From Sphingobium fluviale (lineage in GTDB: Bacteria; Pseudomonadota; Alphaproteobacteria; Sphingomonadales; Sphingomonadaceae), in the NCBI RefSeq assembly GCF_004122115.1, contig NZ_SBKP01000001.1:372001-436000 (forward strand): DNA of 64,000 nt, in the 5' to 3' direction. Position 1 is the first letter of the stretch, and each line of letters opens with the position of its first letter. This document shows positions 48,599-59,864 of the stretch, in pieces. The notes below the pieces were generated by a model that saw nothing but the letters and a program-made list of their open reading frames with translations, made no database searches and was not told the origin of the DNA. Both the position numbers and the translations under genes were made by a program.

Positions 48599-49294
48599 TC
48601 AAGATTTTGATAAGGTTATGGCAAATTCCGCAACTGCTTTGGCCGCGCCTTGCCCATGTGCCCACACTGCGCTGCTGACGGCGATGAAATCCGCACCCGC
48701 CCGCACCAAAGGCGCGGCGTTTTCCGCCGTAATCCCGCCTATCGCGACGCAGGGCAGGCCGAACAGCGTAGTCCACCACGAAAGGATGGAAGGATCGGGC
48801 CGGTGCTGCGTCTCCTTGGTCTGCGTGGGGTAGAACGCGCCAAACGCAACATAGTCCGCGCCCGCCTCTCCCGCCTCCATCGCCAGATGGCGGCTGTCAT
48901 GGCAGGTGACGCCGATCTGCGCCGCTGGGCCGAGCAGCGCGCGCGCCTCGCGCGGGTCGCCATCCCCCTGCCCCAGATGCACGCCATCCGCACCGAGTCT
49001 TTTGGCGAGCGCCATGCTGTCGTTGATGATGAACGCGCAGTCATGATCGGCACACAGCTTTTGCAGTGGCTCCGCCGCGCGGGCGATGGCGTGTTCGTCC
49101 AGCCCCTTGAGCCGCAGCTGAAACGCCGCGACCGGCCCGCCGTCAAACGCGGCCTTTAGCGCATCCTCGAAACCCGCATCGATGTCGGGCGGGGAGATGA
49201 GATAGAGCTGGCATGGCGGGCGGCGCATGTCACGCTCGAAACGCGCGGCGAAATCGGGGTCGAGCGTCAGCTCTTCGTCGGTAAAGTCTGTCAT
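48599..49294 (-). CDS. thiE: Thiamine-phosphate synthase family protein
   Basis: Joins hydroxymethylpyrimidine pyrophosphate and thiazole phosphate in thiamine synthesis. The 231-residue TIM-barrel has [66 protein letters not shown] (seen as separate motifs) and [10 protein letters not shown]. The usual NDR is replaced by NDS, so a diverged or TenI-like role cannot be excluded. ATG 49294 gives the conserved start region. Confidence 0.88.
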   Translation of the reverse strand: MTDFTDEELTLDPDFAARFERDMRRPPCQLYLISPPDIDAGFEDALKAAFDGGPVAAFQLRLKGLDEHAIARAAEPLQKLCADHDCAFIINDSMALAKRLGADGVHLGQGDGDPREARALLGPAAQIGVTCHDSRHLAMEAGEAGADYVAFGAFYPTQTKETQHRPDPSILSWWTTLFGLPCVAIGGITAENAAPLVRAGADFIAVSSAVWAHGQGAAKAVAEFAITLSKS

Positions 49295-49388
49295 GCCGCC
49301 TGTTAGCGCGGGATGACCCGCTGCACCAGAGCGCCTGTTGCCTCGCCCCACTTCACCCCGCCCTCTCCTGCCGCTATGCCATCATCCC

Positions 49389-50333
49389 ATGAGCGCCCCA
49401 CCGATGAGACCCGATGTCGCCGCCTATGTCGCGGCCGATAACGCGATAGCCCGCCCGCGCCTGCACGACATGCCGGTGGATGTCGCGCGTCGCGTCGTGC
49501 GCAGGCTGGCGCGCAAGACGGACCTGCCTCTGCAGCCGGTGGCGGTCGACCGCTGGCTGGAGGTGCCGCTGGCGGAGGACGGCACCATCGGCCTGCGCCT
49601 GTTCGATACCGTGGCGAATCGCCTTCCCGGCCCGGCGATACTGTATTTTCACGGCGGCGGCTGGGTGCTGGGCGATGTGGACATCTACGCGCCCGTGTGC
49701 GCCGAGATAGCCCGCGCGCTCGATCTGCCGGTCCTGTCCGTGGAATATCGCCGCGCACCGGAACACCCTTCCCCCACCGGCCAGATGGACTGCGAGGCCG
49801 CGGCGCGCTGGATCGCGACCACCCCCTCCGCGCTACCCATCACCCCCACCTCGCTTATCCTCGCTGGCGATAGCTGTGGCGGCGCCTATGCGATCAGCAC
49901 CGCGATGGCGCTGCGCGATGCGCCAGCCGCCATTCCGGTCGCCTCACAGCTCATCTTCTACCCATCGGCTGACATCGCCACACGCTATCCCTCCTTTCGC
50001 GAATTCGCGACCGGCTATCTGCTCGACAAGCATCTGATGCGCTGGTTCGCCGAGCATTTCCGCCCGGATGATACCGATTTTCGCGCCTCGCCCATGGCGG
50101 GAAAGCTCGAAGGCCTGCCCCCTGCCCTCGTGGTGACGACCCAGCTCGATCCACTGCGCGATCAGGGCCGCGCCTTTGCCGCCGCGCTCGAACAGGCGGG
50201 CGTGTCGGTCATAGCGCATGAGGCGGCAGGCATGACGCACGGGTTCCTGACGATGCGCGCGGCCATCCCCTCGGCGCAGGCCGAGCTGGAGGCGATCCTC
50301 GCTATGTTTCGGAAGCTCATCCCGCCGCGCTGA
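49389..50333 (+). CDS. HSL-family alpha/beta hydrolase (esterase)
   Basis: A 314-residue hormone-sensitive-lipase-type esterase: oxyanion HGGGWVLGD (near residue 89), nucleophile AGDSCGGAYA, acid TTQLDPLRD and His in GMTHGF. It probably hydrolyses short-chain esters. ATG 49389 is used; ATG 49404 (MRPDVAAYV) is an alternative, and an upstream start at 49338 is less likely. It faces thiE across a 94-base gap. Confidence 0.92.
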   Translation: MSAPPMRPDVAAYVAADNAIARPRLHDMPVDVARRVVRRLARKTDLPLQPVAVDRWLEVPLAEDGTIGLRLFDTVANRLPGPAILYFHGGGWVLGDVDIYAPVCAEIARALDLPVLSVEYRRAPEHPSPTGQMDCEAAARWIATTPSALPITPTSLILAGDSCGGAYAISTAMALRDAPAAIPVASQLIFYPSADIATRYPSFREFATGYLLDKHLMRWFAEHFRPDDTDFRASPMAGKLEGLPPALVVTTQLDPLRDQGRAFAAALEQAGVSVIAHEAAGMTHGFLTMRAAIPSAQAELEAILAMFRKLIPPR

Positions 50334-50404
50334 ACGCTCCATCCACCTTCATACCGCACTGCAAAAACTTGTAAGCACCGGCGTCCTGACCTAGAAGGGC
50401 GGTA

Positions 50405-51385
50405 ATGATAGAGCTGGTCAAGAACCCGGACGCCCAGATTCTCGCCACTGCACGGCGGGTTTTGGCAACTGAAGCCGCCGCTTTGAAAATGCTGGCGGAT
50501 AACATTCCCCTCGAATTCGAGCGGGCGGTAGAGGCCATGCGCAATGCGCCGGGGCGTATCATCGTTACTGGCATCGGCAAATCCGGTCATATCGGCCGCA
50601 AGATTTCGTCCACCCTTTCGTCTACCGGCACGCCATCCTTTTTTCTGCACGCCGCAGAGGCGAGCCATGGCGACCTGGGCATGATAACCCCGGATGACGT
50701 GTGCGTCATGCTCTCCAACTCTGGCGAGACGGCGGAACTGCGCGATATATTGGCCTATGTGCGCCGGTTCGAGATTCCGCTGATCGCTATCTCAGCCCGC
50801 AGCAACAGCGCGCTGATGCGGGCGGCAGATTTCAAGCTGCTGTTGCCGGATGCTCCCGAAGCCTGCTCCAACGGCCTTGCCCCTACGACTTCCACCACTC
50901 TTATGCTCGCGCTGGGCGATGCGCTTGCCATCGCCCTGATGGAAGCGCGCGGCTTTGCCGTCGAAAATTTCCGCCAGCTTCACCCCGGCGGCCGCCTTGG
51001 TGCACAGATGAGCAGGGTGGCGGACCTCATGCACGGCAACGAGGAGCTGCCGCTTGTGCAGCTCGATGAAAACATGGCCGAAACTCTGCTCGCCATGACA
51101 TCGCGCGGGTTCGGCATGGCGATCGTGGTCGAGCCGGAGCGCGGCAGGCTGGCCGGCGTCGTCACCGACGGCGATTTGCGGCGCAACATGGCCGGCCTGA
51201 TGGACCGCACGGCGGGCGAGATCGCAACCCGTGCGCCCGCCTCGGTCAAGCCTGACACGCTCGCCGCCGAGGCGCTGGCGCTGATGAACCGGCGCGCCAT
51301 CTCGGTGCTGCCGGTGGTGGACGACGCCGGGCTTCCGGTCGGCGTGCTGCATGTGCATGATCTGCTGCGCGCGGGCGTGGCCTAA
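50405..51385 (+). CDS. kdsD: Arabinose-5-phosphate isomerase KdsD/KpsF
   Basis: Converts ribulose-5-P to arabinose-5-P, the first step to KDO. The 326-residue product has an N-terminal SIS domain (GIGKSGHIGRKISSTLSS, HAAEASHGDLGM, SNSGETAEL; about residues 40-180) and two C-terminal CBS domains (about 205-326). It is followed by kdsB after 9 bases, so the three KDO genes form one operon. Confidence 0.96.
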   Translation: MIELVKNPDAQILATARRVLATEAAALKMLADNIPLEFERAVEAMRNAPGRIIVTGIGKSGHIGRKISSTLSSTGTPSFFLHAAEASHGDLGMITPDDVCVMLSNSGETAELRDILAYVRRFEIPLIAISARSNSALMRAADFKLLLPDAPEACSNGLAPTTSTTLMLALGDALAIALMEARGFAVENFRQLHPGGRLGAQMSRVADLMHGNEELPLVQLDENMAETLLAMTSRGFGMAIVVEPERGRLAGVVTDGDLRRNMAGLMDRTAGEIATRAPASVKPDTLAAEALALMNRRAISVLPVVDDAGLPVGVLHVHDLLRAGVA

Positions 51386-51394
51386 GCTCATCCG

Positions 51395-52207
51395 GTGAAG
51401 CGCGCCGCCATCCTCATTCCGGCGCGTTATGCCTCGACCCGCTATCCCGGCAAGCCGCTCGCGGAACTGACGCTGCCCGATGGATCGCGCAAGACCCTCA
51501 TCCGCATGAGCTGGGACGCCGCCTGTGCCGTAGCGGCGCGTGAAGATGTCTATGTCGCCACCGATGATGACCGCATCGCCAGCCATTGCGCGGAGTTTGG
51601 CGCGCAGATCGTCATGACCGCGCCCGAATGTCGCAACGGCACGGAGCGCTGCGCCGAGGCGGTGACCAATGCGCGGATCGAGGCGGACATCATCGTCAAC
51701 CTTCAGGGCGATGCGCCACTGACTCCGCCCTGGTTCCTTACCGCGCTGATCGAGGCGATGCAGAACAGCGACTGCGCCATCGCGACCCCGGTGCTGCGCT
51801 GCGACGCGCAGACCTACGCGCATTTCACCGAGGATCGCCGCGCCGGGCGCGTTGGCGGCACCACGGCGGTGTTCGGCGCGCAGGGCGATGCCCTCTATTT
51901 CTCCAAGGAAGTGATCCCGTGGCTCGACCCAGCCAGGTTGGCCGACACAGCCGCCCCGCCGGTATGGCATCATGTTGGCGTCTATGCCTATACGCGCGCG
52001 GCGCTCGCCGCCTATAGCGCGCTGCCGCCGGGCAGGCTGGAGGAGCTGGAGGGGCTTGAGCAGTTGCGTTTCCTCGAACATGGGCACAGCATACGCTGCG
52101 TAGAGGTGGAGGCGCGCGGGCGCGTGTTCTGGGAACTCAACAACCCCGCGGATATCCCCCGCATTGAGCAGGCACTGAGGGAGATGGCATGCCCGGCCGT
52201 ATCGTAA
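51395..52207 (+). CDS. kdsB: CMP-KDO synthetase
   Basis: Activates KDO with CTP for transfer to lipid A or capsule. The 270-residue product begins [18 protein letters not shown] (residues 8-25) and has [13 protein letters not shown], a segment [12 protein letters not shown] and [12 protein letters not shown] near the C-terminus. The start is GTG 51395. It overlaps kdsA by 19 bases. Confidence 0.96.
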   Translation: MKRAAILIPARYASTRYPGKPLAELTLPDGSRKTLIRMSWDAACAVAAREDVYVATDDDRIASHCAEFGAQIVMTAPECRNGTERCAEAVTNARIEADIIVNLQGDAPLTPPWFLTALIEAMQNSDCAIATPVLRCDAQTYAHFTEDRRAGRVGGTTAVFGAQGDALYFSKEVIPWLDPARLADTAAPPVWHHVGVYAYTRAALAAYSALPPGRLEELEGLEQLRFLEHGHSIRCVEVEARGRVFWELNNPADIPRIEQALREMACPAVS

Positions 52208-53022
52208 CCATTAGCGACATCCGCATCGGCAATGCCGAACCGCTGCTGCTGATCGCGGGGCCGTGCCAGCTCGAAAGCCGCGATCATGCCCGCATGATGG
52301 CCGAAAAGATCGCGCAGGCCTGTGCACCCACCGGCACCCGCTTCATCTTCAAGGCATCCTATGACAAGGCGAACCGCACGTCCCTCTCCGCCACGCGGGG
52401 GCTGGGCATTGAGGCGGGGCTGGAGATATTGGCGCGCATCCGCGAGGAATTCGGCTGCCCGGTGCTGACCGATGTGCACGAGACAGGCCAGTGTGCCCGC
52501 GCGGCGCAGGCGGTCGATGTGTTGCAGATCCCCGCGTTCCTCTGCCGCCAGACGGACCTGCTGCTCGCCGCCGGAGAAACGGGCGCGGCTGTCAACGTGA
52601 AAAAGGGCCAGTTCCTTGCCCCGTGGGATATGGCCCATGTCGCCGCCAAGATCGCCTCGACCGGAAACGAGCGCATCTTGCTGACCGAGCGCGGCGCGAG
52701 CTTTGGCTACAATAATCTGGTGAGTGACATGCGCGCGCTGCCGATCATGGCGGAAAGCGGCTGGCCGGTGGTGTTCGATGCGACGCACAGCGTGCAGCTC
52801 CCCGGCGGACAGGGCGGCTCGTCTGGCGGGCAGCGGCAGTTCGTCGCCCCGCTCGCCCGCGCCGCCTGTGCCGTCGGCGTAGCGGCGGTGTTCATCGAGA
52901 CGCACGAGAATCCAGACAACGCGCCGAGCGATGGGCCGAACATGGTGCCTGTGCGTGATCTCGCCGCGCTCCTCGCCGATCTTGTGGCGCATGATCGGCT
53001 GGCAAAGGCGCGTCTTTCCTAA
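52189..53022 (+). CDS. kdsA: KDO-8-phosphate synthase
   Basis: Condenses PEP with arabinose-5-P. The 277-residue product has the DAHP-synthase-like motifs [54 protein letters not shown] and [18 protein letters not shown] in order. The product cannot be mistaken for DAHP synthase given its kdsD-kdsB partners. Its stop overlaps the convergent prsT stop. The KDO-8-phosphatase gene kdsC is not in the window. Confidence 0.97.
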   Translation: MPGRIVTISDIRIGNAEPLLLIAGPCQLESRDHARMMAEKIAQACAPTGTRFIFKASYDKANRTSLSATRGLGIEAGLEILARIREEFGCPVLTDVHETGQCARAAQAVDVLQIPAFLCRQTDLLLAAGETGAAVNVKKGQFLAPWDMAHVAAKIASTGNERILLTERGASFGYNNLVSDMRALPIMAESGWPVVFDATHSVQLPGGQGGSSGGQRQFVAPLARAACAVGVAAVFIETHENPDNAPSDGPNMVPVRDLAALLADLVAHDRLAKARLS

Positions 53023-54959
53023 CCGGCAGCGCGCGCTTCCGCCAGATGCCGCTTCACCAGCGGCTCGGCGGGCGCCAGAGATTCCGCCTTTTCCAGCAGC
53101 TCAATCGCGCGTTCGTCTCCCGGTGCGGCGTTGAACAGCGCCCAGCCGAGCGCATCGCTGGTCACTGCACTGCCCGGTAGCAAGCGATAGGCATGCACCG
53201 CATAGGGAAGCGCCGCCTGCGCGTCGCCCGCGCCGATATAGGCATGCGCCAAGTTCGCCATCAGCAACGCATCGCGCGCGCCCAGCCGCTCACGCAGCCC
53301 TTCCAACACCCACAGAGCGCGCTCATGATGGCCCGCCGCCAGCCAGTAGGTCGCGGCCAGCCGCTGGCCCGCCACGGATTCAGGGTTTTGCCAGAGCAGC
53401 AGGCGCAGCGCATATTCCGCGCGCTCGCGCCTGCCCGCCCGGCGCCACGCATCGGCGAGCCGCAGCGCGGTGTCTTCATCAAAGCGGAGGTTGCCCGCCG
53501 CCGCATAGGCTTGGCCCGCATCGGCGGGCTTGCCGGCGGCGATCAGCGTATCACCCAGCGCGATGGCCGCCGCAGGCGCGCCAGGATTGGCCGCCTGAAG
53601 CGCCCTTGCGCGCGCCAGCGCCGCTGGCCCCTGCCCCGCCTCCAGCAGAGCGCGGATATAGCGCAGATTGGGCGCGGCAGCCTTTGGGTTGGCATTGGCG
53701 GCAGGCGCGGTTTCGCCCAGCGTTCCTGCCCCGCGATAAACGAGCGATGGCCCCGGCGTCATGGCGGCGGCGCGGGCGCTGAAACGTGTGGCGACATCCG
53801 CATTGCCCAGTGCGGTGTGGATATGCGCGGCGAGGGAGAGCGCATAGGTGCCCGCATCCGCTCGCTCCACCAAGGGAAACAGCGTTGCCTCCGCATCCTG
53901 ATATTGCGCATCGGCGGCATAGGCTCGCGCCAGCAACAGGCGCGCACGAATGTTGAGCGGTTGCGCGGCGAGCAGCGGCTTCAGCTCCGCTATGGCGAGC
54001 GTCGCGTTGCCGCCCTCCATATGCAGCACCCCGCGCAACAGGCGGGTCGCCGCCTGCCCGTCGAGCGCGCCATGCGTGCGCGCAAGCAGGCTGCGCGCGA
54101 GCGTATAATTGCCCGCGCGCGCGGCGATCAGCGCCTGAATGAAATAGGCACGCGGCAGGCCGGGGGCGTTGCTGAGCGCGCGGCGGGTGAGCGCAACGGC
54201 CTGAGACGCGCGGCCCATATCGGCCAGCGTGGCGGCATATTCGGTGAGCGCGGGCACATAATCGGGGTTGCGTTTCAGCGCCGCGTCGAACCAGCGGGTG
54301 GACTCGGTGAGGCCATATTGATCGCGCGCCAGCACGGCTTTCAGCGTCAGCGCATCGACGCTTTTCGGGGCGAGGGAAATCGCGCGGTCAGACGCGGCGA
54401 GCGCCGCCGCCATGTCGCCTGTGGCGATGCGATAGCGGGCGATGTCCGCCCACAGCGCGCTGTCTTGCGGCGCAAGCGCGAGTGCGCGGTCAAACGCCTG
54501 CGCCGCCTCGGCAAAGCGGCCAAGCGCCTGATAGGCCTGCGCCTCGATGCGGGTGCGGAACAGGATTTCGCGCGGGTCGGCATCCGGCGCGGAAGCTTCC
54601 CGGATGGCGGCTTCCGGATCGCCGTTCAGAAGCGCCGCGTGGGCGCGCAAATGCCGCATCGGCCCCAGCGGCGCGCCAAGCTGGCCAGCGCGGTCCAGCT
54701 CGTCCTGCGCGCCGCGCCCGTTGCCGAGCATCAGCAGCACGCGCGCCTGTAGGATCCGCGCCTCGGCCAGTGTTGGATCGGCCTTGATCGCGTTCATCAG
54801 CTCGACCCGCGCCGTCCTTGGGTCATCCTGTTGGAGCGCGGCCTGTGCCCGCGCCAGCCCCGCCCGCGCGTCCTCGCCCGGCCCCGCCTGCACCGGCATA
54901 ACCGCGAGGCACAGCACCATCATTCCACATGGAAAAAGCCTTCTACGAACCGATATCAT
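53019..54959 (-). CDS. PrsT-like TPR protein of the XrtA/PEP-CTERM system
   Basis: A 646-residue exported protein with a signal peptide (residues 1-25, PVQAG) followed by many tetratricopeptide-type repeats along its length (for example [53 protein letters not shown]). Position directly after prsR and prsK points to the XrtA-system TPR protein PrsT. It overlaps prsR by 17 bases. Function in polysaccharide or exosortase export is inferred. Confidence 0.82.
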   Translation of the reverse strand: MISVRRRLFPCGMMVLCLAVMPVQAGPGEDARAGLARAQAALQQDDPRTARVELMNAIKADPTLAEARILQARVLLMLGNGRGAQDELDRAGQLGAPLGPMRHLRAHAALLNGDPEAAIREASAPDADPREILFRTRIEAQAYQALGRFAEAAQAFDRALALAPQDSALWADIARYRIATGDMAAALAASDRAISLAPKSVDALTLKAVLARDQYGLTESTRWFDAALKRNPDYVPALTEYAATLADMGRASQAVALTRRALSNAPGLPRAYFIQALIAARAGNYTLARSLLARTHGALDGQAATRLLRGVLHMEGGNATLAIAELKPLLAAQPLNIRARLLLARAYAADAQYQDAEATLFPLVERADAGTYALSLAAHIHTALGNADVATRFSARAAAMTPGPSLVYRGAGTLGETAPAANANPKAAAPNLRYIRALLEAGQGPAALARARALQAANPGAPAAAIALGDTLIAAGKPADAGQAYAAAGNLRFDEDTALRLADAWRRAGRRERAEYALRLLLWQNPESVAGQRLAATYWLAAGHHERALWVLEGLRERLGARDALLMANLAHAYIGAGDAQAALPYAVHAYRLLPGSAVTSDALGWALFNAAPGDERAIELLEKAESLAPAEPLVKRHLAEARAAG

Positions 54960-56322
54960 AATTGCGCATCAGATCGTAGAGCGTCGGGCGGCTGATACCC
55001 AGCATCTTGGCCGCCCCGGAAATATTGCCCTGGCTGCGAGCAATCGCGCGGGATATGGCGGCGCGGTCCGCCACCTCGCGTGCGCTCTTTAAGTTGAGGA
55101 TGTTACCGCCTGCTTCCTCTGTCTGGATCAGATCGAGATCGGCCGCGGTAATGAGCTTGCCGTCCGCCATGATGACCGCCCGCTTCATCCGGTTTTCCAG
55201 CTCGCGCACATTGCCGGGCCAGTTCCAGCTATCGAGCGCGGCCAGCGCATCGGGCGCAAAGCCCGTGGCTGGCCGTTTCATCTCGTCGGCAAAGCGGGTG
55301 AGGAAATGTCGCGCCAGCAACACCGCATCGCCAGCGCGTTCCGCCAACGACGGGATGCGCACGACGATCTCGGCGAGGCGATAATAGAGATCCTCGCGGA
55401 ATGACCCCGCAGCGATCATCTCCTCCAGATTCTGGTGGGTGGCGCAAACGATGCGGGTATCGACCGGGATGGGCTGCCGCCCGCCGATGCGTTCGACCAC
55501 CCGCTCCTGCAAAAAGCGCAGCAGCTTCACCTGAAGCGGCAGCGGGATGTCTCCCACCTCGTCCAGAAAGAGCGTACCGCCTTCCGCCAACTCGATCTTG
55601 CCCGGCGTGGTCTTCACCGCCCCTGTGAACGCGCCCTTCTCATGGCCGAACAGCTCGGACTCAAGCAGCGTCTCCGGGATCGCCGCACAGTTGATCGCGA
55701 TGAAAGCCCCCTCTTTGCTCTGGCTGGCGTCATGAAGCCCGCGGGCCAACAGCTCCTTGCCCGTGCCGCTTGCACCCAGCAGCATCACGGAGACATTGGC
55801 GGCCGCAACCCGCTCGATGGTCCGCGCTACCTTGAGCATCTCCGGCGCGGCGGTGATGATGCGGCCCAGCACCGGCGCATCGCCTGCCCCGCGCGCAGCA
55901 AGGCGGGCATTTTCACGCTCCAGCGCATGCACATGAAAAGCGCGGCGCACGATCATGCCCAGCGTGTCTATATCGATCGGCTTCTGATAAAAGTCCCACG
56001 CGCCAGATGCGATCGCGCGCAGGGCACTTTCGCGCGCACCATGACCAGACGCTACAATCACTCTGGTGTCGGGCTTGAGCGCCAATATTTCCGCAAGCGT
56101 CGCAAAGCCTTCACTGGTGCCATCGGGATCAGGCGGCAGGCCAAGATCAAGTGTCACCACATCCGGCTCATGCGCACGCAGCATCTCTATCGCCTCGGCG
56201 CGCGACGAAGCACACACCACGTCCACATCCTCATACGCCCATCGCAACTGGCGCTGTAGTCCAAGATCGTCTTCAACGATCAACAGCTTCGGGCGCGTCT
56301 CGATCTCGGTCGCGTCACGCAT
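54943..56322 (-). CDS. prsR: PrsR, sigma54-dependent response regulator of the PEP-CTERM system
   Basis: A 459-residue regulator with a receiver domain (phospho-acceptor Asp in [10 protein letters not shown], about residue 59), AAA+ sigma54 domain (Walker A GASGTGKE, canonical GAFTGA loop, [14 protein letters not shown]) and a Fis-type DNA-binding end ([19 protein letters not shown]). Cognate kinase prsK precedes it with TGATG coupling. It should activate PEP-CTERM and exopolysaccharide promoters with -24/-12 sites. Confidence 0.92.
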   Translation of the reverse strand: MRDATEIETRPKLLIVEDDLGLQRQLRWAYEDVDVVCASSRAEAIEMLRAHEPDVVTLDLGLPPDPDGTSEGFATLAEILALKPDTRVIVASGHGARESALRAIASGAWDFYQKPIDIDTLGMIVRRAFHVHALERENARLAARGAGDAPVLGRIITAAPEMLKVARTIERVAAANVSVMLLGASGTGKELLARGLHDASQSKEGAFIAINCAAIPETLLESELFGHEKGAFTGAVKTTPGKIELAEGGTLFLDEVGDIPLPLQVKLLRFLQERVVERIGGRQPIPVDTRIVCATHQNLEEMIAAGSFREDLYYRLAEIVVRIPSLAERAGDAVLLARHFLTRFADEMKRPATGFAPDALAALDSWNWPGNVRELENRMKRAVIMADGKLITAADLDLIQTEEAGGNILNLKSAREVADRAAISRAIARSQGNISGAAKMLGISRPTLYDLMRNYDIGS

Positions 56323-58427
56323 CAGGCGGCCCTTTCCCTGCCGCCGCCAAGAGGCGGCAAAGAAACAGTTTTATCGGCCAGTGGCAAACGAAGTGTAAAA
56401 GTCGTCCCCTTGCCTGGCGCGCTTGTAACGCCGAGACTGCCGCCCATGGTGCGCACCAGCTCCCGCGCCTCATAGGCACCAATGCCGAAGCCGCCTTGCT
56501 TTGTGGAGGAAAAGGGCCGGAACAGCTCGTCGCGTACATAGTCAGCGCTCATGCCACAACCATGGTCGATGACATGAAGCACAACACTGCCTTCCTCCGC
56601 CTCGGCACGCAGGACAACCGGAGAGGCAGGGTCCGACGCGTCGACCGCGTTTTGGAGCAGATGGCCAATGACCTGCTCCAGCCTTGATCTGTTGGCGAAA
56701 ACAAGGAGGTTGCGATCTCCCTCGATCAGGACAGGATGGGTTGCTCCATGGCGCCCTGCCACCAACACCAGGACATCGCCTAGCGCTACATCTGCGGCAA
56801 CAAGAGGCTCGGTAACTCCACCATGCTTTGAAAGTCTTGCCAACAGAGTGTTCATCCGCTCTGCGCAGTCCTGAAGCGTCAGGATCATATCCGCGCGAAA
56901 CGCAGGGTTGTCAGCATGACGCTCTGCATTGCGGGCGGTGAGCGCAATCTGGCTCACAAGGTTCTTGATATCGTGCATGATGAAAGCAAAGCGCTGGTTG
57001 AACTCCTCGAAACGCCGTGCCTCCGCCAGTGCCGCCTGCCCGCGCGCTTCCGATAAATAGCTTGCCACTTGCCGGGCCGCGGCACGTAGCATATCAAAAT
57101 CTTCCCAGTCGAGTGCACGAACGATAGGAGGATGCCCCAGCAGCATCAGACCGACCAGCTCATCGAAATGCACCAGCGGAACCAAGGCCCAACCGGCCTG
57201 CTCATCGCGCAGCCACAAGGGTATATCGTCTGCGCCGCTCCGCGCCTCTGCAAGGTCAGTGATCCAGCCTCTGCTTCGCATCTGGTCAGCCATCGAGCGC
57301 GAGAATAGGAGGGTGCGAGGGTGCTCGCCCTTCCAGTTCCAGTCTGTGTGCCACATAAACTGCGCCGGTTCGTCTGCTGCGAGCAACAGCACCCCGCAAG
57401 ACGACTGGGTGATGTCTGCCATCGCCCGAATGACGCGACTGTGCATGTCGTCCGCTTCACCCATACCCGCGCCGCGTCCCAGAGTATCGGCAAAGGCCAT
57501 CCATTGTTCGCGATAGTCATAGCGATGGCGGAAAAGATGCTTGGTCGCCAGCACCTTCGCCGCGCGATGCAGCCGTGTGGCCGGCACAAACAGCAGACCC
57601 CCCGCAACCGATACAAACAGTGCAGCACTCGCCACCGCTTTTACAACTGGGCTAGCCAGATCATCCAGTGCGAGCATCGCGCCGAGCATCAGCATCGCGA
57701 GCGCCAGCCCAATAGCCACGCCCAGCCCACGCAGCGCGAGCGTACGGGATGGAGCTACTATAGCGCTGCGGCCGGTGTGCCCAACAAGCGCGATCACCGG
57801 CGTCAACGCTGCCATGTTAAGCCCGCGCAACGCGAACAACAGAGATGTAAGCCCCTCTGCCCGGCTGAAAGCAGTGCTGTAAAGGAAAAGGTCATAGCTC
57901 CACATAGCGGCCAATGCGGCCGCGACAGGCGCGATCGTCGCGCGAACCTGCTTACTGCACGCCGTATAAATGCGCTGCGTCAACAGCAACGCGCCGATTG
58001 CCCACAGCATGCGCAGCACGATTGTGCTTTCGAAAGATCCGGCAAACACCATTCTGCCCGATGCCCTGATATTCGCAAGAATATCGAGCCCAGATTGCGC
58101 AATAAGAAGTAACGCCAACACCAGATACAGCGGCCTTGCGCCGCGAGCCTGCCGCGAAGCCCGGTGGCCGAACTGCGCGGGAAGCACGAACAGACACACC
58201 AGCCAACTGCAGTTGCGCAGGCTCTCCAATATGCCGGTCTCAAGCCGGTCGACGCCGGCAAACGCCACGGACAGCAGCCATGTCGATGTGAGCGCTAGCG
58301 CGACGACCAGCAGCTTGCCAGCTTGCTGCATGGCGAAGCGCCTGCCGATCCATATTGTGAGCGCCGCAAACAGCCCGGCAGCGAGGGCATGCCCCCAATC
58401 GCCGAAAAAGAGGAGCGTTGGGCTCAT
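56322..58427 (-). CDS. prsK: PrsK, membrane histidine kinase of the PEP-CTERM system
   Basis: A 701-residue sensor kinase with about eight N-terminal membrane helices (residues 10-300), a GAF-like domain (about 310-460), an H-box of the HDIKN type (FAFIMHDIKNLVSQIAL, near residue 480) and a HATPase domain with VIGHLLQNAVDAS and GFGIGAYEARELVRTMGG. Layout and neighbours identify it as the XrtA-linked PrsK, partner of PrsR. It starts 12 bases after the sugar-transferase stop. Confidence 0.92.
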   Translation of the reverse strand: MSPTLLFFGDWGHALAAGLFAALTIWIGRRFAMQQAGKLLVVALALTSTWLLSVAFAGVDRLETGILESLRNCSWLVCLFVLPAQFGHRASRQARGARPLYLVLALLLIAQSGLDILANIRASGRMVFAGSFESTIVLRMLWAIGALLLTQRIYTACSKQVRATIAPVAAALAAMWSYDLFLYSTAFSRAEGLTSLLFALRGLNMAALTPVIALVGHTGRSAIVAPSRTLALRGLGVAIGLALAMLMLGAMLALDDLASPVVKAVASAALFVSVAGGLLFVPATRLHRAAKVLATKHLFRHRYDYREQWMAFADTLGRGAGMGEADDMHSRVIRAMADITQSSCGVLLLAADEPAQFMWHTDWNWKGEHPRTLLFSRSMADQMRSRGWITDLAEARSGADDIPLWLRDEQAGWALVPLVHFDELVGLMLLGHPPIVRALDWEDFDMLRAAARQVASYLSEARGQAALAEARRFEEFNQRFAFIMHDIKNLVSQIALTARNAERHADNPAFRADMILTLQDCAERMNTLLARLSKHGGVTEPLVAADVALGDVLVLVAGRHGATHPVLIEGDRNLLVFANRSRLEQVIGHLLQNAVDASDPASPVVLRAEAEEGSVVLHVIDHGCGMSADYVRDELFRPFSSTKQGGFGIGAYEARELVRTMGGSLGVTSAPGKGTTFTLRLPLADKTVSLPPLGGGRERAA

Positions 58428-58439
58428 GCTTTGCCCCGC

Positions 58440-59840
58440 CTAACGCGCGCCATCATGCCAGAGAATCACACGCACGGTCTGGAGCAGGATCAAAAGGTCC
58501 AGAAACGGCGTGTAATTCTTGGCGTAATAGAGATCATATTCGAGCTTGTGGCGCGCATCCTCAAGGCTGGCGCCATAAGGATAATTAATCTGCGCCCAGC
58601 CAGTAATACCCGGCTTCACCATGTGCCGCTCAGCGTAGAAACGCAGGTCCTTTTCCAGATCCTTGACAAACTGCATCCGCTCTGGCCGGGGGCCAACGAA
58701 GCTCATATCGCCTTTCAGCACTACCCAGCACTGCGGCAGCTCGTCTATCCGCAGCTTGCGCAGCCAGTAGCCGAGCCGTGTGATACGCGGATCGTCCTTT
58801 TCGGCCCACACCGCCTGCCCGTCCACCTCGGCATCGGTGCGCATGGTGCGCAGCTTGGTAATCCAGAACTCCACGCCATACAGGCCAACCCGCTTCTGGC
58901 GATAAAAAGCCGGCCCCTTGCTGTCGAGCTTCACAAGGATCGCCGCGAAGGCAATCAGCGGCGCGGTCAGCACCAGCAGGATCGCGCTCACGATTAGATC
59001 AAACAGTCGCTTGGAAATGGTCGAAAGGCGGCGGCCAGACGAAAAGCCGTCGGAAAAGATCAGCCAGCTTGGGTTGACGCTGTCCAGATCGACGCGCCCC
59101 GTCTCGCGTTCCAGAAAGGTCGACAAATCGTTCACATGCACGCCGGTGGTCTTGATCCGCAGCAAGTCCTCCATCGGCACAGCATTGCGCCGCTCCTGAA
59201 GGGCGAGGATCACTTCGCTGGCGCCCAGCCGGACGACATAGTCCGCAAGGTTGTGGATCGCCTTGCGCGGGATCGCCTCCTCGATCACATGCTCGCTTCC
59301 CTTCTCACTATCGCGCATGGAAATATAGCTGACGACGAAAAAGCTGCCGCCGGGGCGCTTCTCTAGCTGGCGAATACGGTTGGCCCGATCGCCCGCGCCC
59401 AGCACAATGATGCGACGGCGAAATACCTCGCCACCAAAGATGGAACTGAGCAGCACTCTGGAGCCGATCAGCGCTGCGGTTGCCAGCACCATCGCGTACA
59501 GGGTGTTGGAGCGCCACAGCACCATTCCCGGCAGCATGAAATAGAGGACGCTGTGAAGGATCACCCCCAGCGACACCGCCACCAGCACCCGCGCCACTGA
59601 ATAGCGCAGCGATTGCAGTGATTCCGTACTATATACCCCGACCGCGACCATCGCCGCCTGCAGCGCCGCCGCGAAGCCGAGCAGCGGCACCGCACGGTTG
59701 AAGATATAGTCCACCTCCATGTGGATTTGCTGGGCACGGATAACCCACGCCGCCTCCGCCGCACAGATCAGCAGCACGAAATCGAGCAGGCCCACCAGCA
59801 GCACCGCATGCGGCACATAATGTTTGAAAATCCGAACCAT
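58440..59840 (-). CDS. XrtA/PEP-CTERM-associated undecaprenyl-phosphate sugar transferase
   Basis: A 466-residue bacterial sugar transferase that starts an exopolysaccharide repeat on the lipid carrier. It has four N-terminal membrane helices, a nucleotide-binding-like middle domain (VLGAGDRANRIRQL), a further helix and the catalytic domain (SKRLFDLIVSAILL, FYRQKRVG, WITKLRTMR, RKLRIDELPQ, SFVGPRPER, KPGITGWAQINY). This matches the TIGR03013-type EpsE family found beside exosortase genes. It heads the prs operon. Confidence 0.9.
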   Translation of the reverse strand: MVRIFKHYVPHAVLLVGLLDFVLLICAAEAAWVIRAQQIHMEVDYIFNRAVPLLGFAAALQAAMVAVGVYSTESLQSLRYSVARVLVAVSLGVILHSVLYFMLPGMVLWRSNTLYAMVLATAALIGSRVLLSSIFGGEVFRRRIIVLGAGDRANRIRQLEKRPGGSFFVVSYISMRDSEKGSEHVIEEAIPRKAIHNLADYVVRLGASEVILALQERRNAVPMEDLLRIKTTGVHVNDLSTFLERETGRVDLDSVNPSWLIFSDGFSSGRRLSTISKRLFDLIVSAILLVLTAPLIAFAAILVKLDSKGPAFYRQKRVGLYGVEFWITKLRTMRTDAEVDGQAVWAEKDDPRITRLGYWLRKLRIDELPQCWVVLKGDMSFVGPRPERMQFVKDLEKDLRFYAERHMVKPGITGWAQINYPYGASLEDARHKLEYDLYYAKNYTPFLDLLILLQTVRVILWHDGAR

Positions 59841-59864
59841 GCCCTCTCACCCACTTTCGAGAAT

